Below are positions 53,357 to 63,867 of a stretch of 64,000 nt of DNA, one piece after another. The position numbers were made by a program, and so were the translations under genes. Source of the DNA: Rhodonellum psychrophilum GCM71 = DSM 17998 (lineage in GTDB: Bacteria > Bacteroidota > Bacteroidia > Cytophagales > Cyclobacteriaceae). The notes below the pieces were generated by a model that was not told the DNA's origin, did no database searches, and saw only the letters and a list, made by a program, of their open reading frames with translations. Every line of letters starts with the position of its first letter. Within the stretch, counting starts at the first letter, position 1. The stretch lies in NCBI RefSeq assembly GCF_000381545.1, contig NZ_KB906683.1, positions 62,001 to 126,000 of the forward strand, in the 5' to 3' direction.

Positions 53357-56300
53357 TTAAGCGGGTAATTGAATGATAAATTTCGTTCCTTTCCCAACTT
53401 CACTTCTCACCTTCAACTCCCCTCCGTGCGCTTTGATGATATCATTGGTGATACTCAGACCAAGTCCTGTGCCTTCAGTCCCTTTTTTTGTGGTAAAGAA
53501 AGGTTGTAGGATTTTGTCCTTGATCTCATCGGGAATACCGGGACCGTTGTCTTCAAAGGATATCAGGATTTTCCTGTTTTCAAGTCCGGTTCGAACAGCT
53601 AATTTTGGCACATAGATTTCATCAAGCACTGCTCCATCATCGTACTTGGTACTTCGTACATCGTCCCTTTTGAATTTCTCCTTCATCGCATCAAAAGCAT
53701 TGTTACAAAGGTTGATCACCACCCTGGTAAAATCCTCCTTGATCAGCAAGACTCGGGTGATTTTAGGGTCAAAATCCAAGGCTATGTCGACATAAATCGG
53801 GTTCTTTCCTGCCCGCATTCCATGATAGCTCAGATTGGTGTATTCCTTGACCAGGGCATTCAGGTCTGTGGGTTCTTTTTTTCCCGAACCTCCCCGGGAA
53901 TGCTGCAGCATGGAGGTCACGATGCCATTGGCCCGGGATCCGTGTTCATGGATTTTCTGGAGGTTGGACTTGATATCCTCCATTATTTCATCCACCAAAG
54001 TCTCGTCTCTAGCTTCCGGACACTTACTTCTTTCTTCTTTCGCCTCTTCGATCAATTCTATGCTGACTTCCGAGAAGTTATTGACAAAATTCAGTGGGTT
54101 CTTGATCTCGTGGGCGATACCGGCTGTAAGCTGTCCAAGGGAAGCGAGTTTTTCTTGCTGGACGAGTTGGGCTTGGGTTTTTTGTAACTCCATATAGGCC
54201 TTTTCGATTTCCTTGGCCTGCTCCAGTTCCTTTTGTTGGATCCGATCCCTTTCTCTGCGGATGGTTTTACTTTTTTGAAATACATGTACCCTTTTGATGC
54301 CCACCAAAAGAATGGCACAATATATCAGATAAGCCCACCAGGTTCTGTGCCCAGGGGGAAGAACAGAAAATCGATATACAGCTTCCTCCGACCACTCTTT
54401 TCCGGCGGATTCGGCCGGTCCCGTGTATCTTGCGATTACCTTAAACACATAATCCCCTTCCCTGATATTGCCAAAAGTAGCGCTGCTGTTTTTGGTTACA
54501 GGACTCCAGCTTTTTTTGTACCCTTCTAGAATATACCTGTACTCCATCAAATTGGGTCTTACCAATTCATCTGTTCCAAAATCTATGGTAATCTGATTTT
54601 GGGAGTAGGGCAACTTTAGTTTTTCAGGGAAAGTTTCAAATCTTTTGATTTCTGAGAATTGTATTTTAGAAAATTCGTTTAGTTGTGATTTTCTTTCTTC
54701 AGCACTGAGTACCCTACCAAAGACCCTCACTTCGTCTGTGATATACGCCAAGGTTTTCAAACTATCAACAGTCTCTTCTTCATCAAAGCTTCTTTGAAGG
54801 GAAATCCAACTGATGGGTTTTTCATAAAGGCTGATGTTTTTGATTTTTATGGAGGGCTTTTTTATCTTCTTTTTCAACGCTGGGTAGTTAAATTTCACCA
54901 AGCCTGTTTTGTCACTCCCATTTCCTGCCCATAGATTTCCTTGGCTGTCAAGGTAGATGCCCTTGTTTACATCTTTGACCGGATAGCCATTTGCTGTATT
55001 GTAGTATTCCAAACTCCCTCTCATCTCCTCAAAGGGAAGGGCAGCGACCTGCCCGGGAACAACAGTAAATCCTCGGTTGGTCCCAATAAAAATGTTCCCA
55101 ACTTCATCTTCCAAAAGATCATAAACGGTATCATCCACCAATCCCTCTCTTTTGGTGAAGGTGCTGAATGATTGACCATCGAACCTGGAAACACCTCCTC
55201 CTTGGGTCGCAAACCATAGATTCCCCACTTTGTCTTCCAGAATACTCCAGACGATGTTGTTGGACAATCCTTGCGCAGTGGTGAAATTGGTGAAGGATTT
55301 CCCATCAAATTTGGAAACCCCTCCTCCACCAGTGCCGACCCATAGATTTCCTTTCCTGTCTTCAAGAATGCTATAAACAGCATTGCTGGCCAAGCCTTGG
55401 TCCGTGGTGAATGCCGTGAAGCCTGCCTGCTCCACAGGCAGGATATTCCAATCAAATTTTATCAAACCGGCCCCATCAGTCCCTAGCCAGAGGTTGCCAA
55501 ATCGGTCTTCTTTGATTGCATAAATGATGTCGTTTTTCAAGCCATTTTTGGAGTTGAAAGTCGTAAAACTTGCGCGTTTACCAGCATCAGGGCTTTCTTT
55601 GTAAAGCGCGATACCTCCTCCACCAGTCCCAAACCAAAGTTGACCCTTTTTGTCTTTGACGCCACTGATGACAAGTGGATGTGGAAATCCCTGTTCAGTA
55701 GTGAAATTTGTAAATGATTTGCCATCGTATTTTGACACGCCACCCCCATCTGTGCCAAACCATAAGTTGCCATTGTTGTCCTCTATAATGCCATATACAC
55801 TGTTTTTGGCAAGTCCAAGATCAACCGTGAAATTGGTAAATGCAGCACCCTTGTACAGCGCAAGCCCTCCTCCCGCAGTTCCAAACCAGGGATTTCCTGC
55901 CCCATCAATTGAAATGCTGTACACCACATTGATGGGCAATCCTTGCGCAGTGGTATAATTTATGAATTTTTTCCCGTCAAATTTTGAAACCCCAGCCCCA
56001 TCGGTCGCAAACCACAAATTCCCACGAAGGTCTTCTTCAATATCCCAAACATCATCATGCCCAAGTCCATCAGCTGTGTTGAAGTTGGTGAAAGTCCCCT
56101 TTCCTGTTAAATCAGCACTCTCCTGATACTTGGATACACCACCGCCTTTGGTTCCAAACCATAGATTACCGGCCTTATCCTTGGTGATACAATTGATAGC
56201 ATTCCCGGCCAAACCGTCTTCAGTGTTGAAATTCATAAAGGCTTTTCCATCAAACCTTGAGATGCCATTATTCCCTGTTCCAAACCAGATAAACCCATTG

Positions 56301-57217
56301 CTGTCCTCTGCAATTTTTATAATGGAATTGCCCGGCAAACCATTTTCCTGATTGTAACTCGTAAAATGCTCGCCATCAAATTTTGAAGCACCCCCATCTC
56401 CTGCTGCTATCCAGATATTTCCATTTCGGTCCGTGGTCAGCCCGTAGACAACATCATTTGCCAGCCCATGGTCCTTGGTTTTATTTGTAAAAGAATGACC
56501 ATCATATATCGACACCCCTCCTCCATCGGTTCCAATCCAAAGATTACCAGCAGCATCCTCGGTGAGACAGTGCACCAAATTGTTGGAAAGCCCATGGGCA
56601 GTTGTAAAGTTGGTGAAGGAAACACCGTCAAATTTTGAAATCCCTCCTCCCCAAGTGCCAAACCATAAATTCCCAAATCTGTCCAACAAGGAAGAGGTAA
56701 TATTGTCCAAGCCCAAACCATCATCAGTTGTAAATGTGGTGAAATGGGAAATCCCACCATCACCCAGATAATAAAGATTCCCTTCTGGATCTAAAATGGC
56801 TTCCCCCTTTTCATTCTTTAGAAAAGGCCTTTGAAGTGTTTGCGGAAATGAAATGGTCCGGGTTTGGTTTTCATCGTCTATATAGGTGTATTCCTCTTGC
56901 TGATTTTGAGGCACAAGCCTATTCTTTGGTTGGGAAAAATCTTTTAGCCAAGTCTTATGGGCTTGTAGTGAATCTGTCAGGCTGTCCAAAAAAGTGATTT
57001 TTGGTAAGGAAACACTGATTTGGTGATCATGATTTTGATTCCGATCATCAGCTTTTTTATCAATTTCCTGACATGCCCCCAAAAAAATCAGAAAGCTGAT
57101 GAAGCCCAAAGTTGAATGATTAAATTTATTTACATCAACCTTGGTCGGAAAACCAATTGCTTTTTTTTCAGCAAGCATTTCTTTCAAGTTGAATCCCATA
57201 TTGACATTTTTCAGCAT
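53357..57217 (-). CDS. two-component propeller sensor histidine kinase, lipoprotein-like
   Basis: 1286 residues. A lipobox-like 'LIFLGACQE' near residue 50 suggests periplasmic anchoring of the N-terminus. About 14 propeller repeats of the form 'NLWFGTDGGGVSKYDGKSF' follow (about 120-720), enough for two seven-bladed propellers. A Y_Y_Y-like domain comes next ('LRPNLMEYRYILEGYKKSWS', with VRPNLMEYRY in this protein), then one membrane helix ('WWAYLIYCAILLVGI') and HisKA/HATPase with H1036 in 'TAGIAHEIKNPLNFV' and 'DNGPGIPDEIKDKILQPFFT'. There is no receiver or AraC domain, unlike polysaccharide hybrid sensors, so a separate regulator is needed. The start could be Met1 or Met7. Confidence 0.9.
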   Translation of the reverse strand: MLKNVNMGFNLKEMLAEKKAIGFPTKVDVNKFNHSTLGFISFLIFLGACQEIDKKADDRNQNHDHQISVSLPKITFLDSLTDSLQAHKTWLKDFSQPKNRLVPQNQQEEYTYIDDENQTRTISFPQTLQRPFLKNEKGEAILDPEGNLYYLGDGGISHFTTFTTDDGLGLDNITSSLLDRFGNLWFGTWGGGISKFDGVSFTNFTTAHGLSNNLVHCLTEDAAGNLWIGTDGGGVSIYDGHSFTNKTKDHGLANDVVYGLTTDRNGNIWIAAGDGGASKFDGEHFTSYNQENGLPGNSIIKIAEDSNGFIWFGTGNNGISRFDGKAFMNFNTEDGLAGNAINCITKDKAGNLWFGTKGGGVSKYQESADLTGKGTFTNFNTADGLGHDDVWDIEEDLRGNLWFATDGAGVSKFDGKKFINYTTAQGLPINVVYSISIDGAGNPWFGTAGGGLALYKGAAFTNFTVDLGLAKNSVYGIIEDNNGNLWFGTDGGGVSKYDGKSFTNFTTEQGFPHPLVISGVKDKKGQLWFGTGGGGIALYKESPDAGKRASFTTFNSKNGLKNDIIYAIKEDRFGNLWLGTDGAGLIKFDWNILPVEQAGFTAFTTDQGLASNAVYSILEDRKGNLWVGTGGGGVSKFDGKSFTNFTTAQGLSNNIVWSILEDKVGNLWFATQGGGVSRFDGQSFSTFTKREGLVDDTVYDLLEDEVGNIFIGTNRGFTVVPGQVAALPFEEMRGSLEYYNTANGYPVKDVNKGIYLDSQGNLWAGNGSDKTGLVKFNYPALKKKIKKPSIKIKNISLYEKPISWISLQRSFDEEETVDSLKTLAYITDEVRVFGRVLSAEERKSQLNEFSKIQFSEIKRFETFPEKLKLPYSQNQITIDFGTDELVRPNLMEYRYILEGYKKSWSPVTKNSSATFGNIREGDYVFKVIARYTGPAESAGKEWSEEAVYRFSVLPPGHRTWWAYLIYCAILLVGIKRVHVFQKSKTIRRERDRIQQKELEQAKEIEKAYMELQKTQAQLVQQEKLASLGQLTAGIAHEIKNPLNFVNNFSEVSIELIEEAKEERSKCPEARDETLVDEIMEDIKSNLQKIHEHGSRANGIVTSMLQHSRGGSGKKEPTDLNALVKEYTNLSYHGMRAGKNPIYVDIALDFDPKITRVLLIKEDFTRVVINLCNNAFDAMKEKFKRDDVRSTKYDDGAVLDEIYVPKLAVRTGLENRKILISFEDNGPGIPDEIKDKILQPFFTTKKGTEGTGLGLSITNDIIKAHGGELKVRSEVGKGTKFIIQLPA

Positions 57218-57321
57218 TTTTATGCCAAGGCTCAGCGGATTTGATTGGTAAATTCAAACAGAAATCTTTTCTAATTCTCAGCTGTCCCGTTGAAAACATC
57301 TGACTGAGCAAGTTTTTTTGA

Positions 57322-57753
57322 TCAATTCCTAATGATGATTCTTGGAGGAGATTGACCACGGGCATAAGTCATGGATTCATGAATAAAAACGGTGTAGGCA
57401 AAAGTGCCTTTGGGACTGTCTGCCGAAACTGCCATCACCAAGGGATTGCCGTCTCTTACTTCCCTGGTTTCTTGGCCAAAAATACGCATATCGGGAAATG
57501 CAAAAGAGGCATCGGAGCCTTCGACCACCCAGCGGATTCGATCCCCTCTCCTCAAAGTGACATCACTCCTCGATTCATCATTTTCCAGGACAACTCGCCA
57601 TTCATTTCCTATGATTTTGACGACAACTCTATATTCCACTCTCCCCTGTTCGGGATCAGTCTGAATCGGGTCACTGAAGCTTTGATGGTCTTGGCCTGAA
57701 AAAAAGAGTAGCGGGCTTAATAAGACGAAAATCAATAGTTTTTTGAAGTACAT
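57322..57753 (-). CDS. small secreted cupredoxin-like protein of unknown function
   Basis: 143 residues. Signal peptide 1-20 ('IFVLLSPLLFFSGQ'). The core 'GNEWRVVLENDESRSDVTLR', 'RGDRIRWVVEGSDASFAFPD' and 'GTFAYTVFIHESMTYARGQS' has the strand pattern of a cupredoxin fold, but the Cys/His/Met copper ligands are not in place. It lies 104 bases upstream of the propeller kinase on the same strand, so it may be co-transcribed and could be a ligand or partner of that sensor. Confidence 0.65.
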   Translation of the reverse strand: MYFKKLLIFVLLSPLLFFSGQDHQSFSDPIQTDPEQGRVEYRVVVKIIGNEWRVVLENDESRSDVTLRRGDRIRWVVEGSDASFAFPDMRIFGQETREVRDGNPLVMAVSADSPKGTFAYTVFIHESMTYARGQSPPRIIIRN

Positions 57754-58047
57754 AATTTGTGTATTTAGGTTAGTCTAGCTTTTTTTATTTCTAAGAAACA
57801 ATCCAATTTGACAGCAGCGATTTCAATGATCCTAATAAATATAATCAATCCTCTCATTTCAATATAGGTATTTTGTAATTTAAATTGGTAGAAATGCAAT
57901 TGACACAAGCACACCGTTCAACAAGTTTTTTCTGATTTTCATCTGCTATGTTGGTTTGCTGAATCATTTTCATCCTTCAACCCATTTTATGCATTACGAA
58001 CTCAGTTCAATATCTTAATTTACTGATAATCAATTAGGTACTGACTA

Positions 58048-58147
58048 TTTTTGACTTCACCCTACGGGTGTAAGGAATTATTCTCCCGATAGTCTGATTT
58101 TCTTTCAGTTTCAATCCCATTTGGAAACTTATTGCATATTTCGGGTT
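58048..58147 (+). repeat. dispersed intergenic repeat, family 2, copy 4
   Basis: 'TTTGACTTCACCCTACGGGT', 'AGTCTGATTTTCTTTCAGTT' and 'TATTGCATATTTCGGGTT' match the copies at 2248, 10331 and 38441. It is the best-preserved copy and sits in the 840-base gap 57754-58593, which otherwise holds only a kinase relic and a short tandem repeat. Confidence 0.55.
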
Positions 58148-58164
58148 CAATTGGGATTCCGCTT

Positions 58165-58305
58165 AATAATTCCCCACCCATCCATATTTACAAGGTCATG
58201 GACAATAGTCCACCGGAAGCCCCTGCCCTCGGCCCCTTTTTTGGGGGTGAAGAATGGCTGCATGATTTTTATCCTTGAATTCACAGGAATTACCGGGACC
58301 CAATT
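58165..58305 (-). pseudogene. relic of a histidine-kinase ATPase domain
   Basis: On the minus strand the stretch reads 'PVNSRIKIMQPFFTPKKG' then 'AEGRGFRWTIVHDLVNMDG'. It lines up with 'PDEIKDKILQPFFTTKKG' and 'TEGTGLGLSITNDIIKAHGG' of the kinase at 53357. The glycines of the G2 box are mutated (to R, F, R/W) and there is no start or upstream domain. It is a dead fragment of a kinase of this family. Confidence 0.6.
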
Positions 58306-58448
58306 GCTTTTTAGATTTTGGTCAATTTAAAAAATTGGAGATTTATTGAAACCTGAATAGGATGAACATAGGTTTTTATTGTCCCAAAGCAACTGAAAAT
58401 TTACCCGGGTCAATCTCCAGGTAAGGCTTCGGAGGTCCAAGTCTGAAG

Positions 58449-58489
58449 ACTTGAACCAACATTTGACTTGAACCAACATTTGACTTGGG
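58449..58489 (+). repeat. short tandem duplication
   Basis: A 17-base word, 'ACTTGAACCAACATTTG', occurs twice in tandem and starts a third time ('ACTTGGGA'). No function is apparent. Confidence 0.6.
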
Positions 58490-58590
58490 ACATCACCTTA
58501 CTGTACCATCAGACAACCATCATTCGATCGATTTTTAGGTTTTCATTTTCCTTTTTTCTATTTTCACACTTTGAGACAATAGAAAAATAA

Positions 58591-59790
<1,200 letters not shown>

Positions 59791-59817
59791 TGGCTGGATG
59801 AAAGCCTTTGATAAAAA

Positions 59818-59857
59818 TAGCAAAAAGCGCAATCCTTCGGGGTTGTGCTTTTTGCTT
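59818..59857 (+). terminator. terminator of the esterase gene
   Basis: 'AGCAAAAAGCGCAA' pairs with 'TTGTGCTTTTTGCT' around 'TCCTTCGGGG' and is followed by 'TTTC'. It starts 28 bases after the stop. Confidence 0.75.
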
Positions 59858-59882
59858 TTCAGGCCAATCGCCACTTATCCGC

Positions 59883-60075
59883 CGTTGGGTGTAGTTTTTA
59901 CCACCACTGAGTGTAGTTTCTACTACACGCAAATATGAACAGATTCACCATGGAAAGCATTTCGCAAAAGGTCATTTCCATTGGCTAAGGCAGGTAACGA
60001 CCTGGATATAAAATTCTTCCTACTCGAATTAAAAATTCTAAGGATAGAAAAGCATAGCCAACACTACGCCAAGCA
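59883..60075 (+). repeat. single degenerate copy of the 178-bp repeat
   Basis: 'TTGGGTGTAGTTTTTACCAC' and a second left arm 'TGAGTGTAGTTTCTACTACA' are followed by 'ATTCACCATGGAAAGC', 'CTCGAATTAAAAATTCTAAG' and 'ACACTACGCCAAGC'. The left palindrome is doubled. It lies between the esterase terminator and the convergent DUF4230 gene. Confidence 0.7.
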
Positions 60076-60079
60076 GCGA

Positions 60080-60730
60080 TTATCGATTCAATTCATTCAA
60101 TTGGTCCCGATCTTCGATAACCTTATTTTGGATGATCAGCGTCCAACCCATGGACTTGGTGAAAAAGAAGAGATCAAAAAGCTCACTTTGCAACCGCTCA
60201 TTGGCATTTTCCTTCAGGCTTGATTTATCGATCATAGCCCTGAACCTGATCATGACACTTTCCTTTACTTTGTTATAATCCTTGGCTTCGAACTTATTCA
60301 AATATTCTTGCTTCACATCGTAATATTCAATGTCTGGGTAGATATTGATGACTGGCTCTGGAATATTGGTCACCGTCAATGTCTTATTGGCCTCATCCAA
60401 CTCAAACGTCATCTGTCGCAGGTCATACTCCACGGTGGCCTTGGCATTGGCGACCACGAGTGCTTTTTTTTCGGAGCTGAACATGTCGAGATAGAAGCGC
60501 TTGGAGTTTTTGAAGGTAAACACCTCTGAAAAATATCCCTCTGTAACGATCAATTTTCCCACATTCTCGATTCGTTGTTGGATCATGGCAGAACTTGACT
60601 TGATTTCATCCTTCGATTCCTTATTGTTCATCCAAAGAAAAACCGTCAGCGACAGTCCAAGCGCAATCATAAATCCAAAAACAAATCTTACCATGGTTTT
60701 CTGTGGGTCTTTTACAATACCTGTCCCCAT
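60080..60730 (-). CDS. DUF4230-family membrane-anchored protein
   Basis: 216 residues. One N-terminal membrane helix (about 14-34, 'FVFGFMIALGLSLTVFLW'), then a domain with 'SEVFTFKNSKRFYLDMFSS', 'KALVVANAKATVEYDLRQMT' and 'VTNIPEPVINIYPDIEYYDV', which is the DUF4230 pattern. The function of the family is unknown. The Met at codon 13 is an alternative start and would place the helix right at the N-terminus. It stands alone. Confidence 0.8.
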   Translation of the reverse strand: MGTGIVKDPQKTMVRFVFGFMIALGLSLTVFLWMNNKESKDEIKSSSAMIQQRIENVGKLIVTEGYFSEVFTFKNSKRFYLDMFSSEKKALVVANAKATVEYDLRQMTFELDEANKTLTVTNIPEPVINIYPDIEYYDVKQEYLNKFEAKDYNKVKESVMIRFRAMIDKSSLKENANERLQSELFDLFFFTKSMGWTLIIQNKVIEDRDQLNELNR

Positions 60731-61033
60731 TAACCGAAATCAGTTGACCAAGGTTCTCCGAGCCTACAAGATGCTCCATAAAAAATTGGTTTCTCACCTA
60801 GATTCGAAATTTCAGTCCCGAAACCGGATATTTTTCCGGATTACACATGAATTTGATTCTTTTTCGAATAAAACTATTTCAAACATTGTCTCCGGAAAAA
60901 TATAATCGATACCGTATTCAATGAATAATATATTCCTCTATATATTTGATTTAATATTTTATATATGACTTGAAATTACAATTATATTGTTATATTAATG
61001 GTAAGAAATATTGTTGACAATAAATGTTACGAA
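60731..61033. other. AT-rich intergenic region
   Basis: About 300 bases, strongly AT-rich in the second half. No gene, repeat copy or clear terminator was recognised. Confidence 0.4.
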
Positions 61034-62188
61034 TTACTTGAAATCCTTTACTGTCAAATACATCAATATAAGATGCTCATCCTCCAATTCCTCTTTGTGT
61101 TCTTCATAAAAGGAATGTATATTACTGTCGCCTTGATCAGTTTTGCTTTCATTTCCAAAAGTCTCCATATAATTGGATTTGAATTGGTTTGAATACATCT
61201 TAACTACTACCTGATCTCCATTGATCGTCCAAGGAATAGAGGTGGTCTGCATTCTGTCAATATCATTGTTCATGTTTTTACCTTGGTAGCGCACCTTGTT
61301 TTTTGAATCCAAAAATATATAATGCGCATTGGAGTTTTGTCTGACCACCATTAAATAGGAATCCTTTAAAGGGAGAAAAGAATTGATAACATCAATCAAG
61401 CCATTGGCTTGTATGTATTCGTTTTCTTCCATCATGCCTGAAAAACGACTTCTCATTGTGGAATCAAAACCATATTTTCCAAAATCAAAATTCTTGACAT
61501 ATTCTAAATCCCCATCCTTGTCAAAAACTGCAATACTTTGGGAAAAGGGTAAATTGTAATAAATCAATCCTTTTCTTTGCCGCTGTATAAAACCATTCTG
61601 ATCCAAAGAAATTCTTTTTTCAATGTTTTTGGGGATGTCGATATATCCCGTCACCTCATCGTTCTTCTTTTTTATGATTCTAAAACCCATTTCAGGGTCA
61701 TTGTGCATGTAATACAGGGAAAAATCATCGTTTCTATAGAAGCTTGCCTTCAATAACTCATTATTTTCAGTACCCAACACATTTCCGTCCAGATCAAAAA
61801 TCAGTGTTTTTTTTGTCATGGCATCCTTCAAAAAAATGCGCTGACCCAAAATTTGAAAATCATCGATCGTTTCAAATTCCAAAGGACCTGCACCCGATGC
61901 GGATATAGCATACAAAAATTTCCCTTCGGCAGAATAGCTGAAAAACTTATTCTGCCTATCATCCAAAATAAATATCCTGTCTCCCACAAATTCAAATTTA
62001 TATGGATTCACCATCGGATGCAATGAATCTTCCTTTATCAACACATATTCGATCGCTCCAAATACGTCTGAAAAATTTCCTGAAATCGATTTATCAACAT
62101 CGATAACTATTTTATTATTTTTTGGAGTTGTATTGCAGCTAAAAAACACTAACAAAAAGGAGTAAAGGGTGTATTTAAGTAATTTCAT
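61034..62188 (-). CDS. 6-bladed beta-propeller lipoprotein
   Basis: 384 residues from the Met at 62188; 22 in-frame codons upstream are rejected because the signal peptide begins here ('LLKYTLYSFLLVFFSC', lipobox Cys at about 17). The body has repeated 'GDRIFILDDRQNKFFSYSAE', 'QRIFLKDAMTKKTLIFDLDG' and 'SFLPLKDSYLMVVRQNSN' strands typical of the Bacteroidota 6-bladed propeller (DUF4934-like) group. These are surface or periplasmic lipoproteins of unknown role, often near nutrient-uptake genes. It is AT-richer than most neighbours and is monocistronic. Confidence 0.8.
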   Translation of the reverse strand: MKLLKYTLYSFLLVFFSCNTTPKNNKIVIDVDKSISGNFSDVFGAIEYVLIKEDSLHPMVNPYKFEFVGDRIFILDDRQNKFFSYSAEGKFLYAISASGAGPLEFETIDDFQILGQRIFLKDAMTKKTLIFDLDGNVLGTENNELLKASFYRNDDFSLYYMHNDPEMGFRIIKKKNDEVTGYIDIPKNIEKRISLDQNGFIQRQRKGLIYYNLPFSQSIAVFDKDGDLEYVKNFDFGKYGFDSTMRSRFSGMMEENEYIQANGLIDVINSFLPLKDSYLMVVRQNSNAHYIFLDSKNKVRYQGKNMNNDIDRMQTTSIPWTINGDQVVVKMYSNQFKSNYMETFGNESKTDQGDSNIHSFYEEHKEELEDEHLILMYLTVKDFK

Positions 62189-62680
62189 ACTATTTAGAAT
62201 TAAAATGATCCTTCTATTTTTTCCAAAGACCACTATTGGGTTATGATTTAACAATTGATTTTAAACCTATAATTTACACACATGAAAAATGATTTTATTA
62301 TTATAGGCTTATCATTTAAAAGGAATGTAGGAAAACAATTACAAAACCTTTTACGATTAAAAACTACAATTATTCAAACATTAAAATTTATAGCTATGTA
62401 AATAGACCTATGAAACTAAAAAAAAAAAACACGAATCAAAACTTAAACTAAATTAATTGTTTTTTTTTATGAAATCGATTTTCATCCAAATATCGATGGC
62501 CTTTAATTCTTACGAAGATAAGAAAACCGTCTAAAAAGCCATATTCAAATTGTTGGCCAATAAAACCGAGCACTTCTCCCCCATCTTCAAATTATTATTG
62601 AATTGGGACATAAATCGAACTAAAAAAAAATTCCTCCTGACTAAGAGATTTGACGATTCCCTCCCCAACCCACGCCAAAA
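62189..62680. other. AT-rich intergenic region
   Basis: No gene is supported. A short open frame (62550-62732) runs into the terminator and is rejected. Poly-A and poly-T tracts are common. Confidence 0.4.
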
Positions 62681-62709
62681 AAAAGCCCCGGAAATCCGGG
62701 GCTTTTTTG
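62681..62709. terminator. bidirectional terminator after the GH16 gene
   Basis: 'AAAAGCCCCGG-AAAT-CCGGGGCTTTTTT' gives a perfect GC-rich stem with A and T tracts on both sides. It lies 27 bases past the stop of the minus-strand glucanase gene. Confidence 0.9.
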
Positions 62710-62735
62710 ACTCTCAAAGATTTGTTTGTTGAATC

Positions 62736-63860
62736 CTACTTTTGGAACACACGGATATAATCCACCACCATCTGTTGTGGGAATGCCGTACTGCCATCCG
62801 GGCTTCCCGGCCAGTTTCCACCTACTGCCACATTGAAGATAAAGAAAAAGGATTTCCTGAATTCATCCAAGGACGCAGGACTGATGTCTATTTCATGGTA
62901 TTGTACGCCATCCAATAGCCAAGCGATTTTCTTTTCATCCCAAACAATGGAGAAAACATGGAACTTGTCATTGAAGATCCCCTCTTGCAGACTGGTGCTT
63001 CCTCCATAATAGGCATAAGCTCCATTATTGTCCCAATGGACGGTTCCGTGAACGGTATTGTCACGGCCGTTGGGATTTCCACCGATCATTTCCATGATAT
63101 CAATCTCACCACAAGCTGGCCATGAGATTGTCGATATCGCATCCCCCAGCATCCAGAGGGCCGGCCAAACGCCTTGCCCTTTTGGCAAGACCGCTCGGAT
63201 ATCAACCCTTCCAAACTGGAAAGATTTCTTTCCTTGGGTTTTGATCCTGGAAGAAGTATAATTTTTACCTCCAACGCTCTCCTGCTTTGCCGTGATGGTA
63301 AGATAACCGTCTTTGACCTCGGTATTTTCCCTTCGGTAATATTCCAGCTCGTTGTTTCCCCAACCACAGAGATTGGGACAACCGTCTCCGATCTCAAAAA
63401 CCCAATCCTCGGACAGGCTGGTTCCTGAAAACTCATCTTGCCAAACCAGGTTATAGCCGGCATATGTCAAAGGGCTTTCATAGCCGTCCATGGGAATTCC
63501 CAAGCCCAGTTCTTCCTCAGTGATCGTCACAGCTGTTTCTTTGGAGATAAACAATTCCTCCGTCACGTGTGCCTGAACAATGATTTTATATTCTCCAGGG
63601 TTTCTGTACGCATAAACCGCCTCGTTCCCGATTGCCCGCTCCAGCGTTTGATTAGGGACCCCAAAACCCACCTTATAGAAATTCGCATTGGTGGCGGAAA
63701 AGGACACGGTCACCGATCCATTTGGATTTTTATTCAGTGATACTGCCAGGTTTTCTGGAAGTATCACTTGATTCTCTGCCACATCCTCCTGACAGCCATA
63801 GGAAACCCAAAGGCCGAGCAGGAGAATGGTTAAGATTTTGAATTTGTAGAACATAATCAT
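62736..63860 (-). CDS. GH16 endo-glucanase (laminarinase-type) lipoprotein
   Basis: 374 residues. Lipoprotein signal with 'LWVSYGCQED', an N-terminal PKD-like beta domain (about 30-120, 'NPNGSVTVSFSATNANFYKV') and a GH16 catalytic domain. The active-site motif ExDxxE is in 'ACGEIDIMEMIGG' (E252, D254, E257), with 'GVWPALWMLGD' before it and 'FFIFNVAVGGNWPG' after it. It would cut beta-1,3- or mixed-linked glucans such as laminarin at the cell surface. The partial gene 8 bases upstream on the same strand suggests a glycan-utilisation locus continuing beyond the window. Confidence 0.93.
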   Translation of the reverse strand: MIMFYKFKILTILLLGLWVSYGCQEDVAENQVILPENLAVSLNKNPNGSVTVSFSATNANFYKVGFGVPNQTLERAIGNEAVYAYRNPGEYKIIVQAHVTEELFISKETAVTITEEELGLGIPMDGYESPLTYAGYNLVWQDEFSGTSLSEDWVFEIGDGCPNLCGWGNNELEYYRRENTEVKDGYLTITAKQESVGGKNYTSSRIKTQGKKSFQFGRVDIRAVLPKGQGVWPALWMLGDAISTISWPACGEIDIMEMIGGNPNGRDNTVHGTVHWDNNGAYAYYGGSTSLQEGIFNDKFHVFSIVWDEKKIAWLLDGVQYHEIDISPASLDEFRKSFFFIFNVAVGGNWPGSPDGSTAFPQQMVVDYIRVFQK

Positions 63861-63867
63861 TGATGTT

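Noticed and set aside
58121-58330. 69-residue open frame on the plus strand
   Set aside because: It is the antisense of a decayed histidine-kinase fragment.
62550-62732. 60-residue open frame
   Set aside because: It runs through the GC-rich terminator hairpin of the GH16 gene and has no protein-like features.
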